From: Halomonas sp. JB37
GTDB lineage: Bacteria; Pseudomonadota; Gammaproteobacteria; Pseudomonadales; Halomonadaceae
Assembly: GCF_002332255.1 (NCBI RefSeq)
Contig: NZ_NRGW01000001.1
Coordinates: forward strand, 1,054,001 to 1,118,000
Direction of reading: 5' to 3'
DNA length: 64,000 nucleotides
The notes below the pieces were generated by a model. That model was given only the letters and a program-made list of their open reading frames with translations, did no database searches and had not been told where the DNA came from. Below, piece after piece: positions 1 through 8,378 of the stretch (within the stretch, counting starts at the first letter, position 1; each line of letters starts with the position of its first letter). A program made the position numbers and the translations under genes.

Positions 1-210
1 GCACCAGCCATTCTGGGGCTAGTACTAGGCTCAACGGTCGAAAATAACTTTATGAGCGCAATGCTGCGCACCGGTGGCGACTTAACTAGCTTTTTCGCGC
101 GCCCCATCAGCGCGGGGTTGGGTATTGCTGTGATTGTGTTGTGGTGTTCGCCTCTTCTGGTTAAGGCGTATCGCTACCAAAAATCTAGATCAGCGAGAGC
201 CTCTTCATAA
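1..210 (+). CDS. TctA-family tricarboxylate transporter permease, C-terminal end (partial)
   Basis: Only the last 69 codons of this gene are in the window, read in frame from base 1 to the TAA at 208-210. The fragment contains GLVLGSTVENNFMSAM followed by a hydrophobic segment, which I recognise as the conserved C-terminal part of TctA, the large membrane subunit of tripartite tricarboxylate transporters. These import citrate-like or other carboxylates using a periplasmic binding protein and a small TctB subunit. TctB and TctC are expected to the left, outside the window. The gene converges on the LysR gene and overlaps its last codons by 6 bp. Confidence 0.8.
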   Translation, partial: APAILGLVLGSTVENNFMSAMLRTGGDLTSFFARPISAGLGIAVIVLWCSPLLVKAYRYQKSRSARASS

Positions 211-1191
211 CGCACGATCATTATCACAGCCATGATGTGGTGCCGCAGGAGAAGATCCTAACGCGATAATGTCACGCAGTGTGCTCATTAACGCGGCGGC
301 CCCGGGAGAGAGGCGCTGATTGCGTAAGCTTACCAGCCCGTATGGCTGAACGCTGAGCGCCTCGCTAAACGGTAATAGGTGAAAGCGCTGCGGTGCACAT
401 AGCAGATTGGCGGTTTCCCGGGTGGTGACGGTGATCGTGTCTGATTTATCAACCAGCGCGAGCGAGAGCAGTACATCGGCGGTGTCTACTATCTGGCTAG
501 GGGGCGCTACCTGATGATGCAAAAAGAGGCTGTCTACACGCTGGCGCATGAGGGCGCCAGCAGGCTGTAGCGTCCATGGGTAGTCCGCCATATCGGTCAA
601 GCTCAGTGACGTTTTGTCGGCTAGTGGGTGGCCTTGGCGACATACAAAGCAGAGCTCTTCTTCGCCAATTTCTTCAAAGACGAAGCGCTCTATATCAAAG
701 CCTGCCTGGATACGTGTAATCGCAAAATCTAGCTCGCCCTCAAGCAGGCGCGGCACGAGTGTTTTACTGACATCGACATCAACGCGAATTTTTAACCCTG
801 GCCGCTCTCTATGCACGCGCTCGATAGCGCTGGTGAGCAGCGTGACCGCTGGTGCCATCACGGTACCGACGGCAACCGTTCCGGCATTGCCGTCACGTAA
901 TGCATTTAGCTCTTCGCCGGTGTGGCGTAATGCCGACAGTATGCTGTGGGCGTGGCGAATCATTATTTCGCCGTACCAGTTAGGTGTTAACCCGCGGGCG
1001 TGTCGATCAAATAAACGAATCCCCAGATTTGTTTCTAGGTCGCTGAGTAGCTTTGAGGCCGCGGGCTGGCTCATGTTGAGCTGAGCCGCTGCCCTATGCA
1101 GATTACGCTGCTCATCAAGCGCCAAAAATAACTGAAAGTGACGCAACTTTAGTCTCACGTGGAGAAACCAGTTTTCATCGAGTACGCCCAT
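205..1191 (-). CDS. LysR-family regulator, GbpR-like
   Basis: A 328-residue DNA-binding regulator. The winged helix-turn-helix lies near residues 16-75 (LHRAAAQLNMSQPAASKLL), followed by a typical LysR effector-binding domain. The start context HVRLKLRHFQLFLALDEQ resembles GbpR, the galactose/sugar-responsive regulator of alphaproteobacteria. The ATG at 1191 has an AAGG ribosome site upstream. It is transcribed away from the GntP permease and so probably controls that gene and the sugar-acid genes beyond it, with a sugar or sugar acid as effector (inference). A decayed second copy of its first 25 codons and of its promoter lies at 5776-5950. Confidence 0.9.
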   Translation of the reverse strand: MGVLDENWFLHVRLKLRHFQLFLALDEQRNLHRAAAQLNMSQPAASKLLSDLETNLGIRLFDRHARGLTPNWYGEIMIRHAHSILSALRHTGEELNALRDGNAGTVAVGTVMAPAVTLLTSAIERVHRERPGLKIRVDVDVSKTLVPRLLEGELDFAITRIQAGFDIERFVFEEIGEEELCFVCRQGHPLADKTSLSLTDMADYPWTLQPAGALMRQRVDSLFLHHQVAPPSQIVDTADVLLSLALVDKSDTITVTTRETANLLCAPQRFHLLPFSEALSVQPYGLVSLRNQRLSPGAAALMSTLRDIIALGSSPAAPHHGCDNDRAL

Positions 1192-1226
1192 GGAATAAGC
1201 CTTGTTGTGTGCGTGATAACTAAAAG

Positions 1227-1264
1227 TATATCGATATTGGCAGTTTTTGGCATTGGTTGGTTAT
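1227..1264. promoter_or_regulatory. Candidate LysR operator, copy A
   Basis: The stretch between the LysR gene and the GntP permease holds a TATATCGATA core at 1227 and ATTGGTTGGTTAT at 1252. Both blocks recur at identical spacing upstream of galM at 5889 and 5914, while the bases between them differ. Conservation of two blocks inside a diverged duplicate suggests a binding site, most simply for the adjacent LysR protein. This is inference; no promoter hexamers were assigned. Confidence 0.45.
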
Positions 1265-1348
1265 TGCGTGGCTGCCTATAGTGGATTTGCTTTGGTGATT
1301 GCCAGTAACGGCAACACCAATAACAACAAAATTTTAGGAAAAAACGCC

Positions 1349-2746
1349 ATGCTAGAAACGACGCAAGCAGCAGGAGCTTCAACGTTAGCGCTTATGCTGA
1401 TCGCAGCTGCTGCCATTATCATTTTGCTGTTGTTAATTATCAGAGTACGCCTTCATCCATTTTTTGCGCTTGTTATCGTCAGTATTGGCACTGCATTGGC
1501 GACAGGTATTTCCGGCGCAGACTTAGTACCGACGCTTTTAGGAGGGTTTGGTAAGACGCTAGGCAACGTTGCGCTATTAATTGGCTTTGGTGCGGTACTA
1601 GGGCGGATTGTCGCTGTATCCGGCGGCGCTCAGGTGCTGGCCGATACGTTGATCAAGCTATTTGGCCATAGCCGGGCGCCGTTAGGGCTTTCCATTGCCT
1701 GCCTGTTATTTGGCTTTCCCATTTTTCTTGATGCCGCATTCGTTGTCATGCTTCCGGTCATTTATTCCGTGGCAAGAGAGCTAAAAGCGTCTTTATTACT
1801 CTATGGGTTACCGGCTGCAGGCGCCTTCTTGGTGATGCATGCGCTGGTGCCGCCGCATCCTGGGCCGGTTGCCGCCGCCGTTTTTCTTCAAGCGGATATT
1901 GGGCAAGTGCTGTTTATCGCCCTGCTTGTTGGATTACCGACGTGGTATCTGATGGGGTACCGGCTGTCACTGATACTGGCCAATCGTATGCCGTTTCAAG
2001 CGGTGCCCAATCTTATGGGCGGAAGCAATGCAGAAGTGCCGGCAGACAAGCGCCCCGCGTTTCGTACCGTACTACTGGTGCTGCTATTGCCGCTGGTACT
2101 TATTTTCCTCAATACGGGCCTTTCGACACTTTCTCATAGCGGCATGGTGGATGCAGACAATCCGCTGATTCAAGGGTTGATCTTGATCGGTGAAACGCCC
2201 ATCGCGATGCTGATCAGTACCTGTATTGCTATGTGGCTATTGGTGATTCGTTCGCCACAGCGTGAAGCGATTGGATCTATTAATGAGACAGTTGAACAAG
2301 CGTTATCGCCTGTTTGTAGCATTATCTTAATCACCGGCGCAGGCGGCATGTTCGGCGGCGTACTGACCGCCAGTGGTATCGGCGACGCGTTGGCCGATAG
2401 CCTGCAAAGCTATGGCTTGCCGATCATCCTGGCAGGCTACGTGATCGCTTCAGTGATCCGTATTGCGCAAGGCTCGGCAACAGTTGCTGGCACTACGGCC
2501 GCCGGAATTATGGCGCCCGTTGTATTGGCAGACCCATCGCTTTCAGGCTTACCCGCAGCCTGCATTGCCGTGGCCATCGTCGCGGGTGCCATTGGTTATT
2601 CTCATGTCAATGACTCTGGATTCTGGCTGGTAGGTCGTTTTTTAGGTGTGGATACCAAAACCATGCTGAAGACCTGGACCGTCATTTCAATCGGAATTTC
2701 ATTGATGGCGTTTGGTTTAGCGTGGCTGGTGTTCTCACTGGTGTAA
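1349..2746 (+). CDS. GntP-family gluconate/sugar-acid permease
   Basis: An inner-membrane proton symporter of the gluconate permease family, 465 residues with about a dozen hydrophobic segments. The family usually carries gluconate or related aldonates and hydroxy acids. Recognisable stretches are GFGAVLGRIVAVSGGAQ, FGFPIFLDAAFVVMLP, and near the end GYSHVNDSGFWLVGRF, a hallmark of GntP proteins. An upstream in-frame start at 1247 would add 34 poor residues. The ATG at 1349 has TAGGA just upstream and gives the usual family length. Next to an arabinonate-type dehydratase it most likely imports the sugar acid that enzyme uses. Confidence 0.92.
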   Translation: MLETTQAAGASTLALMLIAAAAIIILLLLIIRVRLHPFFALVIVSIGTALATGISGADLVPTLLGGFGKTLGNVALLIGFGAVLGRIVAVSGGAQVLADTLIKLFGHSRAPLGLSIACLLFGFPIFLDAAFVVMLPVIYSVARELKASLLLYGLPAAGAFLVMHALVPPHPGPVAAAVFLQADIGQVLFIALLVGLPTWYLMGYRLSLILANRMPFQAVPNLMGGSNAEVPADKRPAFRTVLLVLLLPLVLIFLNTGLSTLSHSGMVDADNPLIQGLILIGETPIAMLISTCIAMWLLVIRSPQREAIGSINETVEQALSPVCSIILITGAGGMFGGVLTASGIGDALADSLQSYGLPIILAGYVIASVIRIAQGSATVAGTTAAGIMAPVVLADPSLSGLPAACIAVAIVAGAIGYSHVNDSGFWLVGRFLGVDTKTMLKTWTVISIGISLMAFGLAWLVFSLV

Positions 2747-2842
2747 CTAAGATGTTGTGACTAAGAGCGTCACCAAATCTGTATGGATTGACCACTAATA
2801 AAAACATTGAGCTGCAGACAGTTCGAGACCGAGGAGAAGAAT

Positions 2843-4600
2843 ATGAGTGATTCATCAAATGTTAATAAGCCAAAACTGCGCTCTGCCGAGTGGTTTGGTA
2901 CCGCTGATAAGAACGGTTTCATGTACCGCAGTTGGATGAAAAATCAGGGCATCCCCGACCATGAGTTTCAGGGCAAGCCGATTATCGGTATCTGCAATAC
3001 CTGGTCAGAGCTGACGCCGTGCAACGCGCATTTTCGAAAATTGGCAGAGCACGTTAAGAAGGGCATTTTAGAAGCGGGCGGCTACCCGGTCGAGTTTCCG
3101 GTGTTTTCTAACGGCGAGTCCAACCTGCGCCCGACCGCGATGTTTACGCGTAATTTAGCCAGCATGGATGTCGAAGAAGCCATCCGCGGCAACCCGATGG
3201 ATGCCGTGGTGCTGCTGGTGGGCTGTGATAAAACCACCCCGGCGCTGCTGATGGGCGCAGCGAGTTGCGATATTCCCACTATCGTGGTCAGCGGTGGGCC
3301 GATGCTCAACGGCAAGCACAAAGGTAAGGATATTGGTTCTGGCACCGTGGTGTGGAAACTCTCTGAACAGGTTAAAGCGGGCGAAATATCGCTGCACGAC
3401 TTTATGGCCGCCGAGGCCGGTATGTCACGCTCGGCCGGCACCTGCAACACCATGGGCACTGCTTCCACAATGGCCTGTATGGCGGAGGCATTAGGTACCT
3501 CGCTACCCCATAATGCGGCAATTCCTGCGGTAGATTCCCGCCGCTATGTGCTGGCACATCTTTCCGGTAACCGAATTGTTGAGATGGTCCATGAAGATCT
3601 GCGTCTCTCCAAAATTCTCACCAAGGAAGCCTTCGATAACGCCATTCGTACCAACGCGGCAATTGGAGGCTCCACCAACGCAGTGATTCACCTAAAAGCG
3701 ATCGCCGGGCGGATCGGTGTGGATCTCACGCTAGACGACTGGAGCCGGGTAGGGCGCGGCACGCCCACGGTGGTTGACCTGCAGCCGTCGGGCCGTTTCC
3801 TGATGGAAGAGTTCTACTACGCGGGTGGCTTGCCAGCGGTACTCAAACGCCTGGGCGAAGCCGACCGGCTGCCCTTCAAAGATGCATTAACCGTTAACGG
3901 CAAAACCCTCTGGGAAAACGTCCAGGACGCCCCGCTTTATAACGACGAAGTGATTCGCCCGCTGGATAATCCTTTGACGGTAGACGGCGGCATCTGCGTG
4001 CTGCGCGGCAACCTATCTCCCAATGGTGCGGTGCTAAAGCCTTCGGCAGCAACGGCAGAACTGATGCAGCATCGCGGTCGTGCGGTGGTGTTTGAGGATT
4101 ACGATGACTACAAAGCGCGCATCAACGACCCGGATCTGGACGTTGAAGCCGACGATATCTTGGTCATGAAGCACTGCGGCCCACGCGGCTATCACGGCAT
4201 GGCGGAAGTGGGCAACATGGGCCTGCCGCCGAAGATTCTGGCTCAGGGTATTACCGACATGGTACGTATTTCCGATGCGCGTATGAGCGGTACGGCGTAT
4301 GGCACCGTGGTGTTACATGTGGCACCAGAAGCGGCCGCAGGTGGCCCGCTGGCGGCCGTGCGTAACGGCGATATGATTGAGCTTGATTGCAACGGTGGGC
4401 GGCTGCACCTGGATATTAGCGATGCCGAGCTTGCCTCGCGCCTGGCCGAGAGCGACCCCACCGCAGCGTCAACGGTCATCGCCAGCCAGGGCGGCTATCG
4501 TCAGCTTTATATCGAACATGTGCTGCAAGCGGACGAAGGCTGTGATTTTGACTTTTTGGTCGGCTGCCGAGGCTCTGATGTACCGCGTCACTCGCATTAA
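2843..4600 (+). CDS. IlvD/Edd-family sugar-acid dehydratase, L-arabinonate dehydratase-like
   Basis: A 585-residue iron-sulfur dehydratase. The family removes water from aldonates; the closest match I recall is L-arabinonate dehydratase of Rhizobium, giving 2-keto-3-deoxy-L-arabinonate. The three cysteines expected to bind the [2Fe-2S] cluster are seen at residues 60 (TPCNAH), 128 (VGCDKTT) and 201 (AGTCNTMG), in the positions typical of the sugar-acid branch. The start at 2843 has GAGGAG upstream; a TTG 12 codons earlier is less likely. The next gene encodes an enzyme for the following step. D-xylonate or D-fuconate are alternative substrates, because this branch is promiscuous. Confidence 0.88.
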   Translation: MSDSSNVNKPKLRSAEWFGTADKNGFMYRSWMKNQGIPDHEFQGKPIIGICNTWSELTPCNAHFRKLAEHVKKGILEAGGYPVEFPVFSNGESNLRPTAMFTRNLASMDVEEAIRGNPMDAVVLLVGCDKTTPALLMGAASCDIPTIVVSGGPMLNGKHKGKDIGSGTVVWKLSEQVKAGEISLHDFMAAEAGMSRSAGTCNTMGTASTMACMAEALGTSLPHNAAIPAVDSRRYVLAHLSGNRIVEMVHEDLRLSKILTKEAFDNAIRTNAAIGGSTNAVIHLKAIAGRIGVDLTLDDWSRVGRGTPTVVDLQPSGRFLMEEFYYAGGLPAVLKRLGEADRLPFKDALTVNGKTLWENVQDAPLYNDEVIRPLDNPLTVDGGICVLRGNLSPNGAVLKPSAATAELMQHRGRAVVFEDYDDYKARINDPDLDVEADDILVMKHCGPRGYHGMAEVGNMGLPPKILAQGITDMVRISDARMSGTAYGTVVLHVAPEAAAGGPLAAVRNGDMIELDCNGGRLHLDISDAELASRLAESDPTAASTVIASQGGYRQLYIEHVLQADEGCDFDFLVGCRGSDVPRHSH

Positions 4601-4653
4601 CCGTCAACATTAATCATCAATATTAACCGTCAACAGTAACCATCAGTATTAAC
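4596..4653 (+). repeat. 26-bp direct repeat, two copies plus a partial third
   Basis: Two imperfect 26-bp units (4596-4621 and 4622-4647), each starting ATTAACCGTCAACA, are followed by ATTAAC of a third. The first unit contains the stop codon of the dehydratase. They fill most of the gap to the AraD1 gene. No hairpin with a T run was seen, so a terminator role is not supported. Confidence 0.75.
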
Positions 4654-4694
4654 AACAAAGTCATAACATCCGGTTATAAAAACAGGAGAACGGT

Positions 4695-5690
4695 ATGCGT
4701 CTGATTCAGTGTTTACACGAAGGCCAATTGAGAGCCGCCATGGTCGAAAGCCCTCAACAGGTTCGGCTTATCAGCGGTAGCCAAGGAGTATATGGCTTGG
4801 CCCAGCAGGCTATCGCCGAGTCGCGCCCGTTAACGGAGGTTGTTGAGGCGGCATTGACCGAAGAGCGCTTAGATTATGCCGCGCTGATAGAAGCAAAGCA
4901 GCTACTCCCACCATTGACTCACTCAAGCCCAGCGAACTGCCTTGTGACGGGAACGGGGCTGACTCACCTGGGCAGTGCCGATACCCGCTCGGCCATGCAT
5001 GCTAAGGCGCAGGCCAAAGAAAGTGAGCTGACTGACTCGATGCGCATGTTCAAGCTCGGCGTGGAAGGCGGCAAGCCCGAGAGCGGTGCGTGCGGCGCGC
5101 AGCCAGAGTGGTTCTATAAAGGCGATGGCAGCATTATTGTTAATCCAGAAGGCGAATTTCCGGTGCCAGCGTTTGCGCAAGACGCGGGCGAAGAGCCAGA
5201 ACTGGCCGGGCTCTACTTAATTGATGGCGATGGGCAGCCCCGGCGGGTTGGCTATGCGATCGGCAATGAGTTTTCGGATCACGTGACCGAGCGCTTTAAT
5301 TATCTGTGGCTGGCGCATTCAAAGCTGCGTGCCTGCAGCTTTGGCCCTGAGCTGCTGGTTGGCGAACTGCCTACGCACCTTGAAGGCACCAGCCGTATTG
5401 TGCGCGATGGTAAAACGCTGTGGGAAAAGCCGTTTCTGACCGGCGAGGCGAACATGGCGCATTCACTGGCCAATCTTGAACATCACCACTTCAAGTACGC
5501 TAACTTCCGCAGAGCGGGCGATGTGCACGTGCATTACTTTGGCACGGCCACGCTTAGCTTTGCCGACAGCGTGAAAACCCAGCAAGGCGACCGCTTCGAG
5601 ATCGACCTGCCCGAGTTTGGCCGTCCGCTGCGTAACACACTGCGCTTTAGCAGTGATGATGAAGCGATTGTCACGGTGCGTTCACTCTAA
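4695..5690 (+). CDS. GguC/AraD1-type protein, FAH-fold 2-keto-3-deoxy sugar acid dehydratase
   Basis: A 331-residue protein of the fumarylacetoacetate hydrolase fold, in the AraD1/GguC group. Members are thought to dehydrate 2-keto-3-deoxy-L-arabinonate to 2-oxoglutarate semialdehyde, or a related step. Seen are VTGTGLTHLGSADTR near residue 85 and GVEGGKPESGACGAQPEWFYKG near 117-138, with the FAH-type core ending in GTATLSFADSV. AGGAG lies just before the ATG. It sits 94 bp after the dehydratase whose product it would use, so the two probably form one operon. The exact substrate is inferred from context. Confidence 0.82.
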   Translation: MRLIQCLHEGQLRAAMVESPQQVRLISGSQGVYGLAQQAIAESRPLTEVVEAALTEERLDYAALIEAKQLLPPLTHSSPANCLVTGTGLTHLGSADTRSAMHAKAQAKESELTDSMRMFKLGVEGGKPESGACGAQPEWFYKGDGSIIVNPEGEFPVPAFAQDAGEEPELAGLYLIDGDGQPRRVGYAIGNEFSDHVTERFNYLWLAHSKLRACSFGPELLVGELPTHLEGTSRIVRDGKTLWEKPFLTGEANMAHSLANLEHHHFKYANFRRAGDVHVHYFGTATLSFADSVKTQQGDRFEIDLPEFGRPLRNTLRFSSDDEAIVTVRSL

Positions 5691-5711
5691 ATTTCTGGTC
5701 ATGTGAGAGGC

Positions 5712-5765
5712 CGCCAGTGCTCTCGCCAGTACTATCGCCAGTCTGATGGAGCCGGTGGCTCCATC
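5712..5765 (+). repeat. 12-bp triple repeat followed by a perfect hairpin
   Basis: Three 12-bp units starting CGCCAGT occupy 5712-5747. A perfect 9-bp stem (GATGGAGCC, loop GGT, GGCTCCATC) overlaps the last unit at 5745-5765. The hairpin follows the AraD1 gene but has no T tract, so it could be a transcript end or processing site, or chance. Confidence 0.5.
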
Positions 5766-5775
5766 GTGAGAGTGC

Positions 5776-5853
5776 TTATTCGATGCAAAAGAGTGAGCAG
5801 TGGGGCAACTTTAGTCGCGTATCTAGAAACCCGTTCTCATCGAGAATGCCCAT
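5776..5853 (-). pseudogene. Remnant of a LysR gene start (duplicate of the GbpR-like gene)
   Basis: Read on the minus strand this gives 25 codons and a stop beginning MGILDENGFLDTRLKL, against MGVLDENWFLHVRLKL at the start of the intact LysR gene. Start codon, upstream AAGG and the spacing of the promoter region are all kept, but the frame stops after about 25 codons and no later part of the gene remains. It is best read as the leftover of a duplicated regulator gene whose body was deleted. Confidence 0.7.
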
Positions 5854-5888
5854 GGGATAAGCCTTGAATTGTTATTGATACTTAGACG

Positions 5889-5926
5889 TATATCGATAGT
5901 GATGTATTTGTATATTGGTTGGTTAT
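5889..5926. promoter_or_regulatory. Candidate LysR operator, copy B, upstream of galM
   Basis: TATATCGATA at 5889 and ATTGGTTGGTTAT at 5914 repeat the blocks found between the LysR gene and gntP, at exactly the same spacing. This suggests that the galM-araFGH operon is controlled by the same LysR protein. The rest of the gap between 5690 and 6021 holds the short repeats and the gene remnant described separately. Confidence 0.45.
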
Positions 5927-6020
5927 GAAAGACGTGGCTACTGTAGTGATTGAATCGGTATTAATAGCACTGACCTAACAACAAAAAGCTAACAACAAAA
6001 ATCCCACCAGGAGGAAGCTC

Positions 6021-7250
6021 ATGCCTCTCATGTCCAGCCAACGATTAAAAAACGGTTCTCCTCTGCTGCTCAGCGCTATCGCCGTGTTGCTGCTGATAAA
6101 CGCCGCGCAAGCCCAGGACAATGCTGAAACTGACACGACGAGTAAAGCCGACAACAGCGTCCAGACGTCGGTGTTTGGTCACTTGCCCGATGGTCGCCAG
6201 GTCGATGTCTATCAGTTCACTAACGCCAATGGGATTGAGCTGCGGGTGACCAACTATGGCGGCATCATTCTGTCGCTGAAAACCCCTAATCTGACGGGCG
6301 AGTTTGATGATATAGCGCTGGGCTTCGACGCCTTGGAAGCGTATCTCTCCGATGAGTACCGACAGGCCAGCCCTTACTTCGGTGCCATCATTGGCCGCTA
6401 CGGCAATCGTATCGCGGATGGCCAGTTCTCGCTTGATGGGGAAAACTACTCATTGGCCACCAACGATGGTAGCAACCACCTGCACGGCGGCCAGAAAGGG
6501 TTCGACAAAGTGCTGTGGCAGGCTGAGCCGTTTGAGAATGATTCGGGCACTGGGCTTGTGTTGCGCTATACCAGTGAGGATGGCGAAGAGGGCTACCCCG
6601 GCAGGTTGGAGACCGAAGTGACCTACACCCTGACCGATAATGACGAACTGATGGTGGATTATCGGGCGGTGACTGACAAAGCCACACCGATTAACCTCAC
6701 CCAGCACAGCTACTTCAACCTTAAGGGCGAGGGTAGCGACACCATTCTCGATCATCAGCTAATGATTAACGCCCCTGCGTTTACCCCGGTCAACGACACG
6801 CTGATCCCTACCGGCGAGATTCGCCCGGTAGACGGCACGCCGTTCGACTTTACCCAGGCGACGCCTATCGGCGAACGGATTGAGCAGGACAACAAACAGC
6901 TCGCTTTCGGCGGCGGTTATGACCACAACTTTGTGCTGGCCCGTGATAACGCAGCATCGGATGAACTCGTTGTGGCTGCCAAGGTGTGGGAGCCGCAGAG
7001 TGGGCGCATGGTGGAAATCACCACCACCGAACCCGCGATCCAATTCTACTCTGGCAACTTTCTTGACGGCAGCCTGACCGGTAAGCAGGGCCAGGCCTAC
7101 GGGCACCGCTCGGGTTTTGCCCTGGAAACTCAGCACTATCCTGATTCCCCCAATCAGGAAGCGTTTCCCAGCACGATCCTAGAGCCGGGTGATACGTACC
7201 GCTCGCGTACGGTATACCGCTTTTCGGCACAGCAGGATTTTGAAGAATAA
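6021..7250 (+). CDS. galM: Aldose 1-epimerase (mutarotase), exported
   Basis: A 409-residue galactose mutarotase that interconverts the alpha and beta anomers of aldoses. An N-terminal signal peptide with likely cleavage after AQA (about residue 31) predicts a periplasmic enzyme, whereas the E. coli enzyme is cytoplasmic. Family signatures are RYGNRIADGQF, NHLHGGQKGFDKVLW, LTQHSYFNL, YDHNFVL and the catalytic glutamate in LETQHYPDSPNQ. AGGAGG precedes the ATG. It stands directly before the sugar ABC importer, so it may equilibrate anomers for the binding protein or the later dehydrogenase. The product class is certain; the preferred sugar is not. Confidence 0.93.
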   Translation: MPLMSSQRLKNGSPLLLSAIAVLLLINAAQAQDNAETDTTSKADNSVQTSVFGHLPDGRQVDVYQFTNANGIELRVTNYGGIILSLKTPNLTGEFDDIALGFDALEAYLSDEYRQASPYFGAIIGRYGNRIADGQFSLDGENYSLATNDGSNHLHGGQKGFDKVLWQAEPFENDSGTGLVLRYTSEDGEEGYPGRLETEVTYTLTDNDELMVDYRAVTDKATPINLTQHSYFNLKGEGSDTILDHQLMINAPAFTPVNDTLIPTGEIRPVDGTPFDFTQATPIGERIEQDNKQLAFGGGYDHNFVLARDNAASDELVVAAKVWEPQSGRMVEITTTEPAIQFYSGNFLDGSLTGKQGQAYGHRSGFALETQHYPDSPNQEAFPSTILEPGDTYRSRTVYRFSAQQDFEE

Positions 7251-7323
7251 CCACCCCAATGGGTTGGTAATAAAAGATTGAAATATCAATAAAAATAACG
7301 TTAAAAATTGCAGGAGCATAACA

Positions 7324-8319
7324 ATGAGAGTGACTAAGACATTTAGCCGTTTAGCACTTGGAAGCGCCATCATGCTGGCCTCGCTGGGATCAGTACAGGC
7401 TCAGGAAGACGAGGTGAAAATTGGCTTTATTGTTAAAAAACCGGAGCAGGCATGGTTTATTAACGAACAACAGGCCGCTACGGCGATCGGTGAAGAACTC
7501 GGTTTCGACGTGGTACGCCTGAGCGGCGAAGATGGCCAGGAAGTGCTCACCGCCATTGACAACCTCTACGCCCAGGGTGCGGACGGCTTTGTGATCTGCC
7601 CGCCGGACGTGCGTCTAGGGCCCGCGATCATGAACCGTGCCAACCAGTACAATATGAAAGTGGTCACTGTAGATGACCAGTTTGTTAACTCGAGCGGTGA
7701 GCCGATGGAAGGCGTACCGCACCTAGGCATGTCAGGTTATAAGATTGGCCAGCAGGCAGGCGATGCGATTGCTGCCGAGATGGAGGCGCGCGGCTGGGAT
7801 CCCGAAAAAGTCGCCGCGCTACGCATTACCAATAACGAGCTACCCACTGCCGTTGAGCGTACCGACGGTGCGACCGCCGCCCTCCTTGACGCAGGCTTTC
7901 CTGAAAGCAACATCTTCGATGCGCCCCAGCAAAACAGCGATACTACAAGCGCCTTTTCGGCGGCATCCCCGGTGCTCTCTCAACGTGGCGATTATGAGCA
8001 CTGGGTGATCTATGCCCTTAACGAGGAAAGTGTGTTGGGTGGCGTCCGGGCCACTGAGCAGTACGGCCTAGCGGCCGAAGACGTGATTGGTGTGGGTATT
8101 AACGGTTCCGGTGCTGCCTTTGCCGAGTTCTCACGCGATAACCCCACTGGCTTTCACGGCACAGTCGCGGTCAGCTCTACCATGCACGGCCGTCAGACCT
8201 CAGAAGATCTCTATCGCTGGATTAGCGAGGACACACAACCGCCGGCCAATACCGAAACCTCAGGTGTCTTAATGACGCGTGACAACTGGCAGGAAGTACG
8301 CGCAGAGCTGGGTTTGTGA
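7324..8319 (+). CDS. araF: L-arabinose-type ABC transporter, substrate-binding protein
   Basis: A 331-residue periplasmic binding protein with a signal peptide cleaved near residue 26 (VQA/QE). The mature part starts KIGFIVKKPEQAWFINEQ, typical of AraF, and contains GADGFVICPPDVRLGP and VGINGSGAAFAEF. AraF binds L-arabinose and, more weakly, galactose and fucose. It is the first of three genes in AraFGH order, and a start-proximal AGGAG supports the ATG at 7324. The spacing to araG is 59 bp. The assignment rests on overall resemblance and gene order; a galactose-preferring relative remains possible. Confidence 0.88.
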   Translation: MRVTKTFSRLALGSAIMLASLGSVQAQEDEVKIGFIVKKPEQAWFINEQQAATAIGEELGFDVVRLSGEDGQEVLTAIDNLYAQGADGFVICPPDVRLGPAIMNRANQYNMKVVTVDDQFVNSSGEPMEGVPHLGMSGYKIGQQAGDAIAAEMEARGWDPEKVAALRITNNELPTAVERTDGATAALLDAGFPESNIFDAPQQNSDTTSAFSAASPVLSQRGDYEHWVIYALNEESVLGGVRATEQYGLAAEDVIGVGINGSGAAFAEFSRDNPTGFHGTVAVSSTMHGRQTSEDLYRWISEDTQPPANTETSGVLMTRDNWQEVRAELGL

Positions 8320-8378
8320 CGTGCATGTTTGTGAAGCACATGATCTGTAACGGTAAGTGACCGCGGGAGTTTTGACGC

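Noticed and set aside
614..1084. Long frames antisense to the LysR gene, and similar antisense frames over araFGH, ileS, ispH and tss genes
   Set aside because: They mirror codon bias of the true genes on the other strand and show no independent family signal.
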